Shown here: piece after piece, positions 44,001-55,734 of the stretch
How the letters are laid out: every line of letters begins with the position of its first letter
Position numbering within the stretch: position 1 is the first letter of the stretch
Assembly (NCBI GenBank): GCA_947396885.1
Contig: OX377203.1
Span: forward strand, 11,331,298 to 11,395,297
Direction: 5' to 3'
From: Heligmosomoides polygyrus polygyrus
Lineage: Eukaryota; Nematoda; Chromadorea; Rhabditida; Heligmosomidae
Length of the DNA: 64,000 bases
The notes under the pieces: model-generated
The model's database searches: none
What the model was told of the DNA's origin: nothing
What the model saw: the letters and a program-made list of their open reading frames with translations, nothing else
Program-made: the position numbers and the translations under genes

Positions 44001-47000
44001 GGACGAGTTGTCGCGGTCCGATGCTTCCGGCTAGGAACGCGTCCTGCAGAGACATGCGGTGCGTCTTTACCTCATTTCAACGTTTCTTGGAAATGGTATA
44101 TGAATGTGGTTTCAATAGGACGATCAGCGACAGCTTATACAGGAACCCTGCTCAGGTAGATGGTTTCTAGCGTCAGTATTTGCCATCTGCAACTTATTCG
44201 GTCAATTTTTTCCCGTGATTATGGTTATACAACGGAAAAAGGTCACTATCACTCATTCTCGATCAATTGTCCTACTGCAGACTGTTGCCTACCACATTCT
44301 GTGGGATCTTAGGTTCCTTGCTAGAAATGTGGTCTAGGAGCTTAAGCACTGAGAACATTTCGTGCCCCGCGGCTAACCATGCGTCACCGAGCACGTCCGC
44401 GTTTCAGCGCCGCGACGTCGCGTTGGAGTTAGGTCCTGGAGCCAGCGAACACGCGAAAAACCTAATAAATGAGCTCCTTCACTCTCTTTGCGTCTTTGGG
44501 CAAATCCCGCCCAAATGGTCGACTAAAAAGAGTGTCCGACACCTTACCTTTTGTCGGGGAATAAATATGCAGAGGTCTACGAAGCACATCTTTGAATTAG
44601 AATCAAGAAATGATTGGACTGCTTTATCAAAAATAGGTAATACCAAAACAGAACTTCACAGCTATCTTCTAACAACGCAAGCAAATAGAAGTTGCTCATT
44701 GAAGCAGCTGATGTGCAGATGAAGAAAAATAAGCAATGTATACAGATACGTAGAACATGCAAATGTACTTGAGTCCATTTCTATACCTCTTATTCAACAA
44801 GACAGCATCTGTGCGCAATTCCCTTAGCAAAAGATTAGAAGTAAGTTCTTCGACGAAAACAAACACCCGAAAATTTTGTGACAAATAAGCCTTCAAACGA
44901 GAATGCACAAAGCGCCTTATGTAAACTTAGGGCAGCAATGATGGACGTTAAGACCACAATTTCGCAAACTGCCGTGCTCTCAAATTGAAGTTGCGGAAAT
45001 GGTTTTACAACTTAGTACCCCATTTATCTAGTTACTTTTTTGCAGCGCCTAGGGCTCAATCTAATGTTTTACGGAAGTTGTATTTGTTGAGAACAATTTT
45101 TAGCCAAATGAAGAAAGGTGACGTGGCCTATGAAGCAGGAACTCCATGCCAACTGAATAGCGACTGCCCAGCCGAAGACGATATATGTTGGAATCTGGCA
45201 CTTTGTTATCGTAACAAAATTGCGCGAAAGGCGCTTGATCTACACAACAAGTTGAGGTAAGATTTCGCTTTGGCTATGAGCGTTTCAACACTTTCACTGA
45301 AACGATAGTATTGAGCGCACAGAAACTGCACAAGGACAGCGTGAGAAAGATGCGCTTGCATTGAGCAGTTTGAGGGAACACGTTGCGTTACTTTCCAAAT
45401 TAACATGAGCTGCCTAAATCATTATGTTTAATTTTCGGTAAGCCTACTTTGAATCTTAACGACAGCTGTCAAAGTGTTTGTGTTCTTTTTGGTAATACAG
45501 TACGTTTAACGTGCTATGTTGCCAAAAAAGAACACAAACACCCTGACAGCTTTCGTTAAGATTTAAAGTAGATTTACTGAAAATGATTCACATGGCAACA
45601 TATTATTTATGACTCAAGTTTAAACCAAATTCCAACCCTAAGCCTGGGCCTTAGCCTAAGTCTAAGCCTAAGCATAAACATACTCCCAACCATAAGCCTG
45701 AGCCTAAGACTAAGCTAAGCATAGGCGTAAGCCTAAGCCTAACTATCATTACTATATATCCACTATACAGGCTCAGTAGATAGGTTACCATTAACGTTCT
45801 GTGACTGGGTGCTATTGGAGGCCAGCCGAATCATGCGACTCTCATCCCTTCTGGATAACTTTTTTGGACAGATGGCCATTGTTTTTCTTCGCAAATTCGC
45901 GTGTCCCTCCAGTAGCTGTTGATGAATTCGTGAGATTGCCGTAGATGTTTCGCAATCTTTCTGCTTAAAAGTCCAGCCGCGTGAAGAGCATTAACCTGAG
46001 CTTGCTCATAAGTAGATTGATGTACATTGGCATCAGACTATGAAATTTATGTTCTCCGTTGCATTTTGATATATTTGTACCATAATCTGCGCGGGGAAAA
46101 CCTTGAAGGCGAAAAAGTCCCGAAAGGACCTATAATTTTAAGTGGCCCACTTCTTCTACATTTCAATACAAATTTCTGGCGTCTTGTACTGATCAAGTTT
46201 CTTGTCAAGAACACACATACAGAAGTTTTTGCTGATGAGGAAGACATGGACATTTAATAACTCATAGGAGATTACTTATAATTTTGCACAGCGGTCAGCA
46301 GATATCATTACAGTCTCCTTTATAAATAGGTTGAACAAAATACACACTTGGCATTACGCGGACAGCATGTCGGAATAGATAGAATAGCAATTTCTTTTCG
46401 CTTTCGTCTTGAATTTTGCTGGTAGTTCTTAACATCCTATAAAGCAGACAAAGTTCTCACCACATAGCCTGGAGGAGACCGCTTCCCTAGTCTTAAAATT
46501 TTATTAGGTTTATCGTAATGGTTTTCTTGCTCTGGACTGTCGAACGGCAATATAGAAAGGCACTGTAAGAAAGACCCGGGCAAAATTGCTTCTTTTTGAA
46601 ATAAAGGTTCAATTTGGAGCAGTGTAAATAGTGCGTGTGGTCGTTAATTTGCTAATATTGCAGGTCAGACCTTGCCATGGGCAGGGTAAAGAATAAGGTC
46701 GGAACAAACTATCCGACCGCCGCTGTTATGTACAGATTGGTATGTTGTGTCCGTAGTTCCTCTTTCTTATAGCAGAATTATCATGAAATCCATGACATGG
46801 TTTTTAGGACTACGATCTGGACTTAGAACAAGCAGCGCTAGAGGAGGCCAAAAAGTGGAATTTTGTGCGTTCGGGACGAGGAGCAGCAACCGCAATTCTA
46901 GGTGGCGCCGCATGGATAAATAGGGCGGTCGTCATGCCAAGTGACGCAACTAGCAAGCTGGAAGCGCTGGAATTGGTGAGCTATTCACGGGTACCCACCC

Positions 47001-50000
47001 TCATTTATTGGCATGCTGTGTAATGTGGTGCGGGCACGTTCACTCAACTTAGACCGTGCGCCCCGGAACCCCCCCCCCACTCCCCCGAATGGCGCAGGGT
47101 AAAGGTGTACGACTTGTTAGCCTATGAGCCCCGTACTTATTAGCGTGTACAATGGTCAAATCCGCCAAGAAAAGAATGTCGGAACAAGAAAGAGTGAACA
47201 TGATGACCTACTCGATAGCAGGACATCCAAAGGCAGCAACTAACTTTAGCAGAACCTTTCTCCTAGGAAAGAAGCAACTTCATTATAAGAAAACATACTC
47301 GATAAAGTCGATGAGGGTACGCGGAGAGGTGAATAATAAAAACAACACAGAATACGCGTTAATAACTGACTGCCGCTCAAAAGCGAAACGCGACAAGGAG
47401 AAATGGGTGTGAATCAAGGAGGAAATCGTGTGAGTAAAGGCCCCACACACTTTTACGGCAACGCTGCAGCCTTTTCTTAACTATAGAGAAGCTGAACTCA
47501 CCATGGTGGCGGCAAAAATAATCCACATCAGTATTGCGGCGGCTGCCGCTGATTTCGCGCCGATTCGGCGCTGACAGAGACTGTCTGCACTCTAGCCTTT
47601 CCCGGCGGAGAGCGGCGAGAGTGTGGACAGAAGGCGGGAAGGCGAATAGCAGAGGGGCCCGACTAGAAATACAGTACTTCGTCGACCCGTGCCTCTTCCG
47701 CTTGCCGCCTGCAGGACTACTGGAGCGGCGTGACTCATCGTTCTCGCCGCCTGCCATTCGTCACAAAAATATGTGGGCCTTAAATCTCGTCCGGACCGCC
47801 AGCGAACGGCTGGCGACGTCGCTCACGCAGCGTTAGCGTGCCGCTCCTCATGGTGAAACGAGTAAACGTGCAGCCTCCCTTCTAAACTTGCACCCGCCTG
47901 GCAATTCAGCCGCTAGATATTGTTTTGATTACAATTACAATAACGTGGAATGAGAAGAGTATTTATTCTTTCGAATAAATTTAGGCAATAAATAAATGGT
48001 GGGCTGGAAGTGGAACGGTTGGCAACAGCGAAATGAATGACCTATTCACTCAGAAGCACTTCAATGACTCCGTGCTAGAATTTGCTCAGGTCTGTTTTAA
48101 ACTATTACTCCAAAACAGACAAAATTCCAGTCCTTTTTTCTTGATGTGAAATATTCTAATATTCTGTATGTATATATTCTTTATATTTCCTCAAGAATAA
48201 GCTGTTATAGCGATGTTTTGTTGGGATCAAAACTCTAGCGCCAGGCAGGAGTTGAAGCCGCACTACTTGCTAACCGGGCAAGAATACTGTACGCTATTGG
48301 AAATTTAATCTCTCAGAAGTGTTGGGAAGAAATTTCACATCTGTGCAGACGAACTCGCATAGTTTGCTTGCACAGATGTTAGTTTGCAGACAACTAACTG
48401 TTGGTTAGCAACAACTAACTCATCACTAAGGAACTGTTAACCTGGTGCATGTGAGACATACTTGTATAGGCAATCATGCTGCAGCAAACACCGAGCAGTA
48501 GAGAGCGTGCAGAAAGTAGTAGGCGGCATCTCACAGTTTGCACAAAAGAATAAAAAGGGCAACAACTCCTTCTTAAGACTATAGCAAGTTTCGACAACGT
48601 ATTCGACAACGTACCTATACTCCTTACAGATGGCCAACGGAGACAACTCTCTGCTTGGCTGTGCAGTGGTCGAGTACAATGGTAAATACAACGTTGTGTG
48701 CCAATATAAAGTCGAGTAAGTTTCACCGCTAAAGGGTTTTTAGATCGTGGTAAAAGCGACGTTGCAGAAGCCTCCTAAGAAAATGCTGTTTGAAGAACAT
48801 GTAGTGCCACCGGTAAATCAGAAAGGTGCTTTCCTATAATTCAGGAAGAACGACGCTGAGAACGAAAATGTTTAGAGTGATACTCTCTTCTCTATCGTGC
48901 TGTTGCACCCCTGAGAAAACAATTAGCTGAACCACTGACTTCTGCCTCACCTCCGTACGACCTTAGAGTCACGTCTCATAGAGGAATGGGCAGAAGAATA
49001 GAATTTGATGTAGATGCCATACAATCCCCCTTCTTCCCGATCTACGTAGGATGGCACAGGCCAGTCGTTTTTGTAGAGCCGATTCTGAGCCATTGGTCCT
49101 CTCCAGGGTCTGACTTCGAGTTTTCCAGGCTACGTAGTAGGCAAAGGCCTCCGCACACTTTTTTTGTCAAAGCGGTAGGCCTATCGTTAGTCATAGGGCG
49201 GAGACAAAGCGGATGCCGCCGCCAGCAAATCTTAAAGGCCCCACACACTTCTGCTGCAACGCCGCTCGCCGCAGTGATTAGGGGCGGAGAGTCGTTGGAT
49301 ACACCGTCTTCAGAAAGGGGCGGGGCAAGGGGCGCGCCGAGGACAAGATGTCCGGGTCCTTGCCTTCACATGGAGGCGTTGCATTTCGAATCACTTCCCT
49401 TGGCTCTGGATCTCTATCCTTAATGATTTCGTTCTTGAGACATGAGTCAGAACCTTGTTCACCATATTTGAAACAAAAGAGTTCTCAGCTGCAGCGCCAA
49501 GGTTTTCTTCAGGTCCCGCCAATGTAGAACTGACCGGAATCACCCATAGTCACTAGCTGAGCTGAAAATTTAAAGAATTGTGGCGAAAATGAAAGAATCT
49601 AGAGAGAAGAGCGACGTTCTCCTTTCCTCAACTGCCTCCATAACCAAATGGAAAATGAGTGGAAAATGACTTCAGAGTTCCCCGAGGTGCGCTTCCCAAT
49701 CGTCCGCTATCAGCTGTTAGGTTTTTGGACGATGTCACGCCAATTAACGACGGTTTCGAGCGCAGCAAACTTGTCCAAATAGGGCGGCGCGGGCAGGGCG
49801 GGAAGTGGGGGGCGGGTAGCACGGTGTACTGAACAACCGCCCTCTGTGATTAGGGAAGAACAGGGACGCCCTTAAGGCCTCCGCACACTTGCGGCGAGCA
49901 GCGGGCGGCGGACGGCGGAAGCGATGAATCATCCCGCTCGGCGGCGGCCGTGGGTGCAGCTGATCGGCATGACTCATCGAAAAGCTAGAGCGCAGACAGT

Positions 50001-50819
50001 CTGCCCGCTAGAGCGGTGACCTCAATAATGATCCACATCATTATCGCCGCTGCCGCTCTGGCGGCGTCGCCCGCTCGCGGCCCTGTTCTTCCCTAATCAC
50101 GAGCTCTGCATCTCTGCGTTATGGTTAAGGATAGGCCAGCAGCAACGCCGCAGAAAAGTGCGGGGCCCTTTACAGTGTCCACTTGCCGCTGATGTACCGC
50201 TTTGTCGGCAGAAGCGGATCCGCTAACGCAATAATGATTCAAGGCATCATTGTTGCATGACTTTGCCAGCGCCACGCGGCTGATGGCAGATACATGTGTG
50301 GGCTCTGGCTGATGGTGGCAGAAAGGGAAACGGATATTATTAAGGACAATGATAATTGAACCGTATCGGCGATGGAGTGGTGCGGCGAAGCTGAGAGTGG
50401 TGCCGCCCCACGTCGTCTTTTAACTACTGCGCGGCAGTTTTACCCTCTGCCGCTTTGCCGCCTGTGCGGAGGCCCTTAACCTCAATAAGAACTGATACCG
50501 ATCTTGATCGTCAACTACGCAAGAGATCAGTCGCCTACATTCGCCATGCCAAATCGTTATAAAAAGCCGAACATGTGCAGATGTGCAGTGTTTGACACAC
50601 TGCATGTGTTACGATCTCGTTACTTCGCCCTAATAGCTTAACTCAGCCGACCTACCAACATCTACTGCTGCAGTCCTTTTTAGAAGCTACTCGGGCAGTG
50701 GGAATAAGCGTGTTGCATTCTACGACCGTGGCAGGCCATGCTCGAAACCCTGCTACAGCTACAGCACACTGTCATGCAATGAAGGATTGTGTCCAACTAG
50801 AGGAACACAATCGCTCTAA
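41017..50819 (+). CDS. Two-CAP-domain secreted protein (SCP/TAPS, ASP-like), gene 2
   Basis: Eleven exons: 41017-41052, 41107-41292, 42084-42181, 42248-42389, 43322-43422, 45104-45256, 46664-46739, 46808-46975, 47985-48089, 48630-48715, 50684-50819, giving 428 aa. Intron positions and phases match CAP gene 1 throughout. A signal peptide is formed across intron 1 (AAAILTVIFAGTVTS). CAP domain 1: CSMCPENR, TWDCDLERMAEQA, RVGCSSTNC. Cys linker: GTPCQLNSDCPAEDDIC. CAP domain 2: LHNKLRSDLAMGRVK, AINKWWAGSG, LLGCAVVEYN, NVVCQYKVE. C-terminal tail: SGSGNKRVAFYDRGRPC, then SCNEGLCP. The GHYTQ histidine is missing in both domains. Intron 1 is a GC-AG intron of 54 nt with no in-frame stop, so retention would not break the frame. 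Introns carry MITEs and telomere-like repeats. Confidence 0.88.
43849..44535. repeat. Direct repeats flanking GC-rich sequence in intron 5 of CAP gene 2
   Basis: A block of about 85 bp (CACGCGAAAAGACCTAGTAA, CACTCTCTTTG, AAATGGTCGA, AAAAAGAG) occurs at about 43849-43932 and again at about 44447-44532, about 600 bp apart in the same orientation. The interval contains CG-rich segments. Possibly a small element with direct terminal repeats. Confidence 0.6.
45432..45583. mobile_element. Inverted-repeat MITE, about 60-bp arms
   Basis: The arm 45432-45492 (TTTTCGGTAAGCCTACTTTG to GTGTTCTTTTTGG) is inverted at 45521-45583 with a few mismatches, leaving a 28-bp loop. It lies in intron 6 of CAP gene 2. 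Confidence 0.85.
45634..45743. repeat. Degenerate telomere-like GCCTAA repeats
   Basis: About 110 bp of imperfect CCTAAG/GCCTAA units, for example TAAGCCTAAGCATAA and GTAAGCCTAAGCCTAAC. GCCTAA is the complement of the nematode telomere unit TTAGGC. It lies 50 bp after the preceding MITE. Confidence 0.8.
47435..47783. mobile_element. GC-rich MITE in intron 8 of CAP gene 2
   Basis: The left end TAAAGGCCCCACACACTTTT faces GTGGGCCTTA at 47774-47783. The interior is GC-rich (GCGGCGG and its complement). This belongs to the AAGGCC(T/C)CCRCACACTT family found repeatedly in the window. Confidence 0.6.
49132..50478. mobile_element. Cluster of GC-rich MITEs in intron 10 of CAP gene 2
   Basis: Family termini occur at 49144 (AAAGGCCTCCGCACACTT), 49232 (TTAAAGGCCCCACACACTT), 49872 (TTAAGGCCTCCGCACACTT), 50161-50173 (inverted CGGGGCCCTTTAC) and 50464-50478 (inverted TGCGGAGGCCCTTAA). 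Plausible pairs are 49232 with 50173 and 49872 with 50478, which overlap, so the elements are nested or recombined. Confidence 0.6.
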
Positions 50820-50918
50820 AATTTCAACTGTGCGGAAGTCGTTCACAAGTTTTTGTTATCTTCACCGAACTAAAGCAATGGTGTTTGTGACAAATGCTGT
50901 TTTTTGAGGTCAATACTG

Positions 50919-50924
50919 AATAAA
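50919..50924 (+). terminator. Polyadenylation signal of CAP gene 2
   Basis: AATAAA exactly 100 nt after the stop codon of CAP gene 2. Confidence 0.7.
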
Positions 50925-51445
50925 GGTTTGATGCCATGATTTGATACTAGCAACTGGGAAATCAAGGTACAAAGCACAAGGTTGAGTGTATCTTTCAGTT
51001 AGCGAAATTTTTTTTAGGCGTAATGGAATAGAGGCTCGTGTAGAGAGTGTTGGAAACAATCAGCAATTTTACTGCTCGTAGGTCCACAAAATATAATAGT
51101 TCGATATGACGCAGTGAAATAATGAAAAAACAACGAAATGTCGGTCGCCATTATTCACCCGCCTCTGCGGCGCGCGCGGTCATTAAGCGCATTCATTTTC
51201 TTTCCTTCATGCGTATAACATCTACAGGGCACGTTCTGGACTGCGCGAATCATTCAAAACGTGCTCAGGAACAGGTTAAATGTGTGAAAGTAAAAGCGGC
51301 AGTATTAGGACAAACTGCTCTCCTGTGGTCCAACATGCCTGCACTTCCGTCGCAATCACCAAAGCATTCTTTGTAAAATTGCAACAAAAAAGGCAGCCAT
51401 AAAGGAGATAAGCACTGTACTGCGGCAGAATACCGCCGAGAACTG
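50925..51445. other. No gene seen
   Basis: Intergenic sequence with no supported exon. Confidence 0.4.
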
Positions 51446-53756
51446 ACAAGGAAAGGTTCTCAACTCAAGGTGTGCTTTTGAAAGGATGTAGGGCCCTGTG
51501 AGCGGAGTTCAGAGTCACTGTTAGTTTTGGCTGAACACTTTTTTAAAAGCCTGAAAAGGAGGTCTGAAAGCGTGCGCGCAACTATCATCAGCTCCACGAT
51601 ACTCCGCAAGGTGTGGCTCGACGGCGCAGTTGGTACGAGGGACGCCTCACAGGAGCACACCGGAGGGATTTCAAGTTCAAGTCGTCCGCGTACTGCCGAA
51701 AATTTTGCATATACAGGGTGCGCCAAAATTATGGCGACAAGTTATTCAAAACGCCGAAAGCGAAAATGCAGCACTTTTGAAAAAGCAACAATGAAACAAT
51801 GTTTAATAGTCTAATGTGAACTATACACAACATTGAGATTCGACTATCCTTCCATCGCCGTCAATACAGGCTTTGAGACGCTACAGGAAGGCATCGACGG
51901 CGGTACACAGGTATGGCACATCGAGCTCATCCCACGCCTTCCGGAGAGCTTCCATCAAAGAATCCCCGGAATTCCCGCAGGCATTTCCAGAACTGCGCAG
52001 ACGTTGTAATCCATCGGGTTCAAATCCGGAGAGCTAGCTGGCCACTCGTGGAGGCTGATGGAGGCCGGGAAGTTGCCTTTGCATCAGTCCTGCATCATTC
52101 TCGTCCTGTGAGCTGGAGCTCCATCCTGTTGGAAGATCCAGGAGCGGTTCTCCATCCTATTGGAAGATCCAAAAGCGGTTTCCAAAGTGAGACATTAGCC
52201 CAGGGTAACAGTTCGTCCTTCAGAAGGTTCAAATAGTTCTCCCTGATCTCCATTTCTCGCGACATCCAGCGGACCGAGCGCGCCGAGCAGCTGAGAATTC
52301 GTTCACATACCCTCAGAATGTCTTCCGTAGTTGTCACATAAACGTGTTTTCTTTGTCCGTATCTATCATCCTTGGTTGCCATGTCTTCGTCGTGTATGAT
52401 GGGTCTGTATAGTGCATTTCGATGAAGTCCAAGACGCTGGTGAATGTCGCGTGCCGAGAAGCCTTGACGGTAAAGTTAGTTCAATGATTGAAGCACCGCA
52501 AGAACGTTTCACAATCTTGAAAAACAACTTATTTTCATGCTTGATTGAGATAACCATAAAAAATTAATGCAGTAGGAACAATAGCGCAGAAAAAAGCAGA
52601 CGCTCCGAATAGGAGGTCAAATTGTTCGTGCATGTGCTGTCGCTATAATTTTGGCGCACCCTGTATTAGTTTGTTGTTATTACGCTTTCTCATGCTGACA
52701 GGAGTCAAGTTCAGACCATCAGTGCTTACAACAAACCAAGCTGTCTACTTGCGCCTTCTAAGTGCTAGTTTTTCAACAATACCTAGCTGCACAATACCAT
52801 TTCTCTGAAAATAAAAGGTTTTATTACCCTTCCTTTTTAGTCAACAGCTATGCGATAATACTTCGAAACAAGTAAGGACAAGCTCTCGTCTTACCAACGG
52901 CATCTTACAAAGCCATTGAGAAACAATCCGTTTTCTCTGGCAAAGAATGACCACTTCTTCCTCGTTGAACGCGCAATCCGGGTGTAGAGAAAGGTACTGG
53001 GGGAACATCGACGTGCCCAGCTGCCAACCACGCGTATAGCAGACACAGAAAGGTCCCATTTTCACTATACTACCTCAAACTTAAACTGCCTCTTCTTCCT
53101 GACGGTCAATATTCATACAAGGAGTCCAGGAGGAGTCCTTTATGGCATCCGCAACCTCAATCTCTCTCCCTGTCGAAGATGTGAAATCCAATGTGAACGT
53201 GGTAAGTAGTCGACCGACAACACGTTCAGGTCAGAACGGCAGTGAGTACGACACTTTTGGACCGATACGGCCCAGGTCCATAATATTCAACCATAAGGTA
53301 CTCGTATTTGTGTGCAGTTATGGTATTACTGGTGACATGGTATGATATGGTGGTGGTGTAGGCATTGTTGAAAAACTAGCACTTAGGATACGCAAATAGA
53401 CAGCCTTGGTTTGTTGTGATTGATGGTCTAAAATTGACTCCTGTGGTCATGAGAAAGCGTAATAACAACAGACTAATATATGCAAAATTTTCGGCAGTAC
53501 GCGGACGACTTGAACTTGAAATCCCTCCGGTGTGCTCCTGTGAGGCGTCCCTCGTACCAACTGCGCCGTCGAGCCACACCTTGCGGAGTATCGTGGGGCT
53601 GATGATAGTTGGGCGCACGCTTTCAGACCTCCTTTTCAAGTTTTCAAAAAAGCGTTCAGCAAAAACTAACCGTGGTTCTGGACTCCGCTCAAAGCTCCTA
53701 CATCCTGCCAAAATAGCATCGCAAAAGCTCACCTGGAGTTGGGAACCTTTCCTTGT
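51446..53756. repeat. Long inverted repeat, about 400-bp arms, one arm interrupted
   Basis: The left arm (51446-51713 plus 52664-52792) is inverted at 53361-53756. Both arms encode the same peptide on opposite strands (YAKFSAVRGRLELEIPP, EASLVPTAPSSHTLRSIV). The 570-bp spacer 52793-53360 shows no gene. The left arm is split by a Tc1/mariner insertion that the right arm lacks. Confidence 0.88.
51714..52663 (-). mobile_element. Degenerate Tc1/mariner element
   Basis: Terminal inverted repeats CAGGGTGCGCCAAAATTAT (51714) and its partner ending 52663 match over 26 bp with one difference, with TA on both sides. Minus-strand pieces of the transposase are visible after frameshifts: KPLLDLPIGW-like QQDG region, ARVTQDWC-like residues, SSPDLNPMDYNV (third catalytic Asp) and VPPSMPSC-like C-terminus. 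The element is only 950 bp and is broken. Confidence 0.8.
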
Positions 53757-55734
53757 GAGGCTACTTGCTTGCGTTACAATGGATCACTCCAAGACAATCA
53801 AGTTTTCCATGCTGTAGTCATCGGTGACAGTTTTGCCTAGGGGAAGGAAGCACTAATATCTCCACTATGCTGCACTATAAACAGAGTAAGCTGCGGAGGC
53901 TGCGCCAAGACTGACCAACTCGTTCAGCGGGGCGCTTCCCAAGTGGGGCTTCGGGAAGCGATCTATCTAAGCTTCTCATAACAAAACTGCTCTCTTCGGA
54001 ATCGCATTAAAGTGAAGGGAAGGGATTCCGAGATGCGATCCATATCTCGACAGTGTAAAAGCCGAGGTCAGCCACCGACCAACCAGGGGCTGTTCTCGAT
54101 GTCGACAGAGCGTGTCACCGCTGTTTTTGAAGAGCCACGTGGCTGCGATGCACACCGCTAGCGACAGAAGAACAGTAGCAAACAGAAATGTCTCCATGCC
54201 CTCTCATCTCGAAATCTACTCATCGATGCTCTCTTTCGTTCGTTATCTTTGCTTCGTTATGGAAAAATGGTAGTTCGGAAGAAGCGTTTGGTGAAGTGGA
54301 GTACGAATTAAGAGCTCAAGCATTTTCACACGCTAACCTCATTCTACTGTCTCCCACAGTCCGAGACTGAAACCGAGTTTTTACGCATTGGACCGCCGGC
54401 TAGAATGCTTGTCGTAACGTTGACTCTTCAAGGGCACACACGCTGGGAGGCGCCCTGGTCTCGACGCGCAGGGCATACGGTCGCGCGCATGCGCCGCTAT
54501 ACTATAAACGCCTTCCCGCGCGCACCCGGCAGTCTCCCTGCTTCGTCGTCGCACCGAGCGGTCTGTCCGCTCTCCGCTCCGGTACTCCATCGTCAGCGCA
54601 GTGTCCACTCCACAAGGACTTCGATTCGACCAGCCGCGCAGGACTCGAGGACGACGAGGACAGGACGCGCAGGGACGATTGCAGAGGTAATGCAGAGACC
54701 GACCGAGCCACCGCCCTCGTGAGAGCACCGGAGGTAACGTGGCGGGGCTCAGCCTTAACTCGTAGGCAATTGTTCTCCATACTGATGTGCCTTGTTTATG
54801 TATATTGGGTTGCCATGAAGTATACTGTCTGATGCGCATTGCCATGTGACCCGAGAGTGGGAGGTTTATTCTGAGCGCAGTGGTAATACTGCAGAAGGTC
54901 GGCTGGTTTAATTGTATCACGCGAGTGATGTGAAGATGCGCGAGAGTAGCCGGGGGCCAGCGCAGGTGCAGTCTGCGCAGGAGATCCTAAATAACATCGG
55001 CATTGGCATGAGGTGTGCTAAGTCGGGCCTGCCCCTAACGTGGCAGGTAATATAAGAGCTAGTGCGCATGGGTAAGACCTCGACTCCGGTTGTGCCTCAC
55101 ACGAGGCCTCGGGTTGAGAGCCGCATGAGTTCTACCACCGGTGCAGCGGACTCACCCGGGGCACGACAATGCTGTTACCTTCTTGATTGAATTTATCATG
55201 TCAGGAACGTTCAAAGTCCTGTTTCCTTCGTGAACGAAATTCTTACGTTTGACAAGCAATGTGAAATGACAGCATGACATCTTCTAGGTTTCTCTCCACT
55301 GTCTTCTTGCCTTCAGTAAGGCATTCCCGAATCCTTGTTCGCGCTTTTAAGGCCTGCGCAAGACCGTTGCTTGAACAGGGAACAGCTGGCTTTAACCCAC
55401 ACAAGAAGAAACTAATTATAATGATTGAATCTGCCGAAAATAATTTGACAAGGAAAGTAGTAGTAGTAGCAGGTTTTTCTTATGATCAAATCTCCTCTTC
55501 AAAGAACAGTAGTATCAATCTGGGCTTGCAGACACTGGAGTATAAAAGGAAAATTTGTTTCACAAAATCCTCTGCAGCAAATATGATCTGTTCGTGCATG
55601 CATGTGGTGTGGAGAGGGATTCAACTACCCGAAGGCGAGAACTAAATTCACATTTCTTTGCCCACCGTACAGGTTCCGAATTTGTCGAGATAAGCGGGAA
55701 AGCATGACCTTATGACTCCAATTGCTTCATTACA
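53757..55734. other. No recognised gene
   Basis: 54390-54780 is GC-rich with long but unrecognised frames on both strands and no good splice structure. It may be a promoter/5' UTR region or repeat. 54950-55160 has CCTCACACGAGGCC-like GC blocks. Nothing was assigned. Confidence 0.3.

Noticed and set aside
48768..48804. Short terminal exon ending CAP gene 2 near 48.8 kb
   Set aside because: In frame, but the conserved GN...GRPC...GLC tail at 50684-50819 joins in the same phase through a better acceptor.
54381..54920. 179-codon minus-strand frame in GC-rich DNA
   Set aside because: No recognisable domain, start context or splice structure; overlapping frames on the other strand are equally long.
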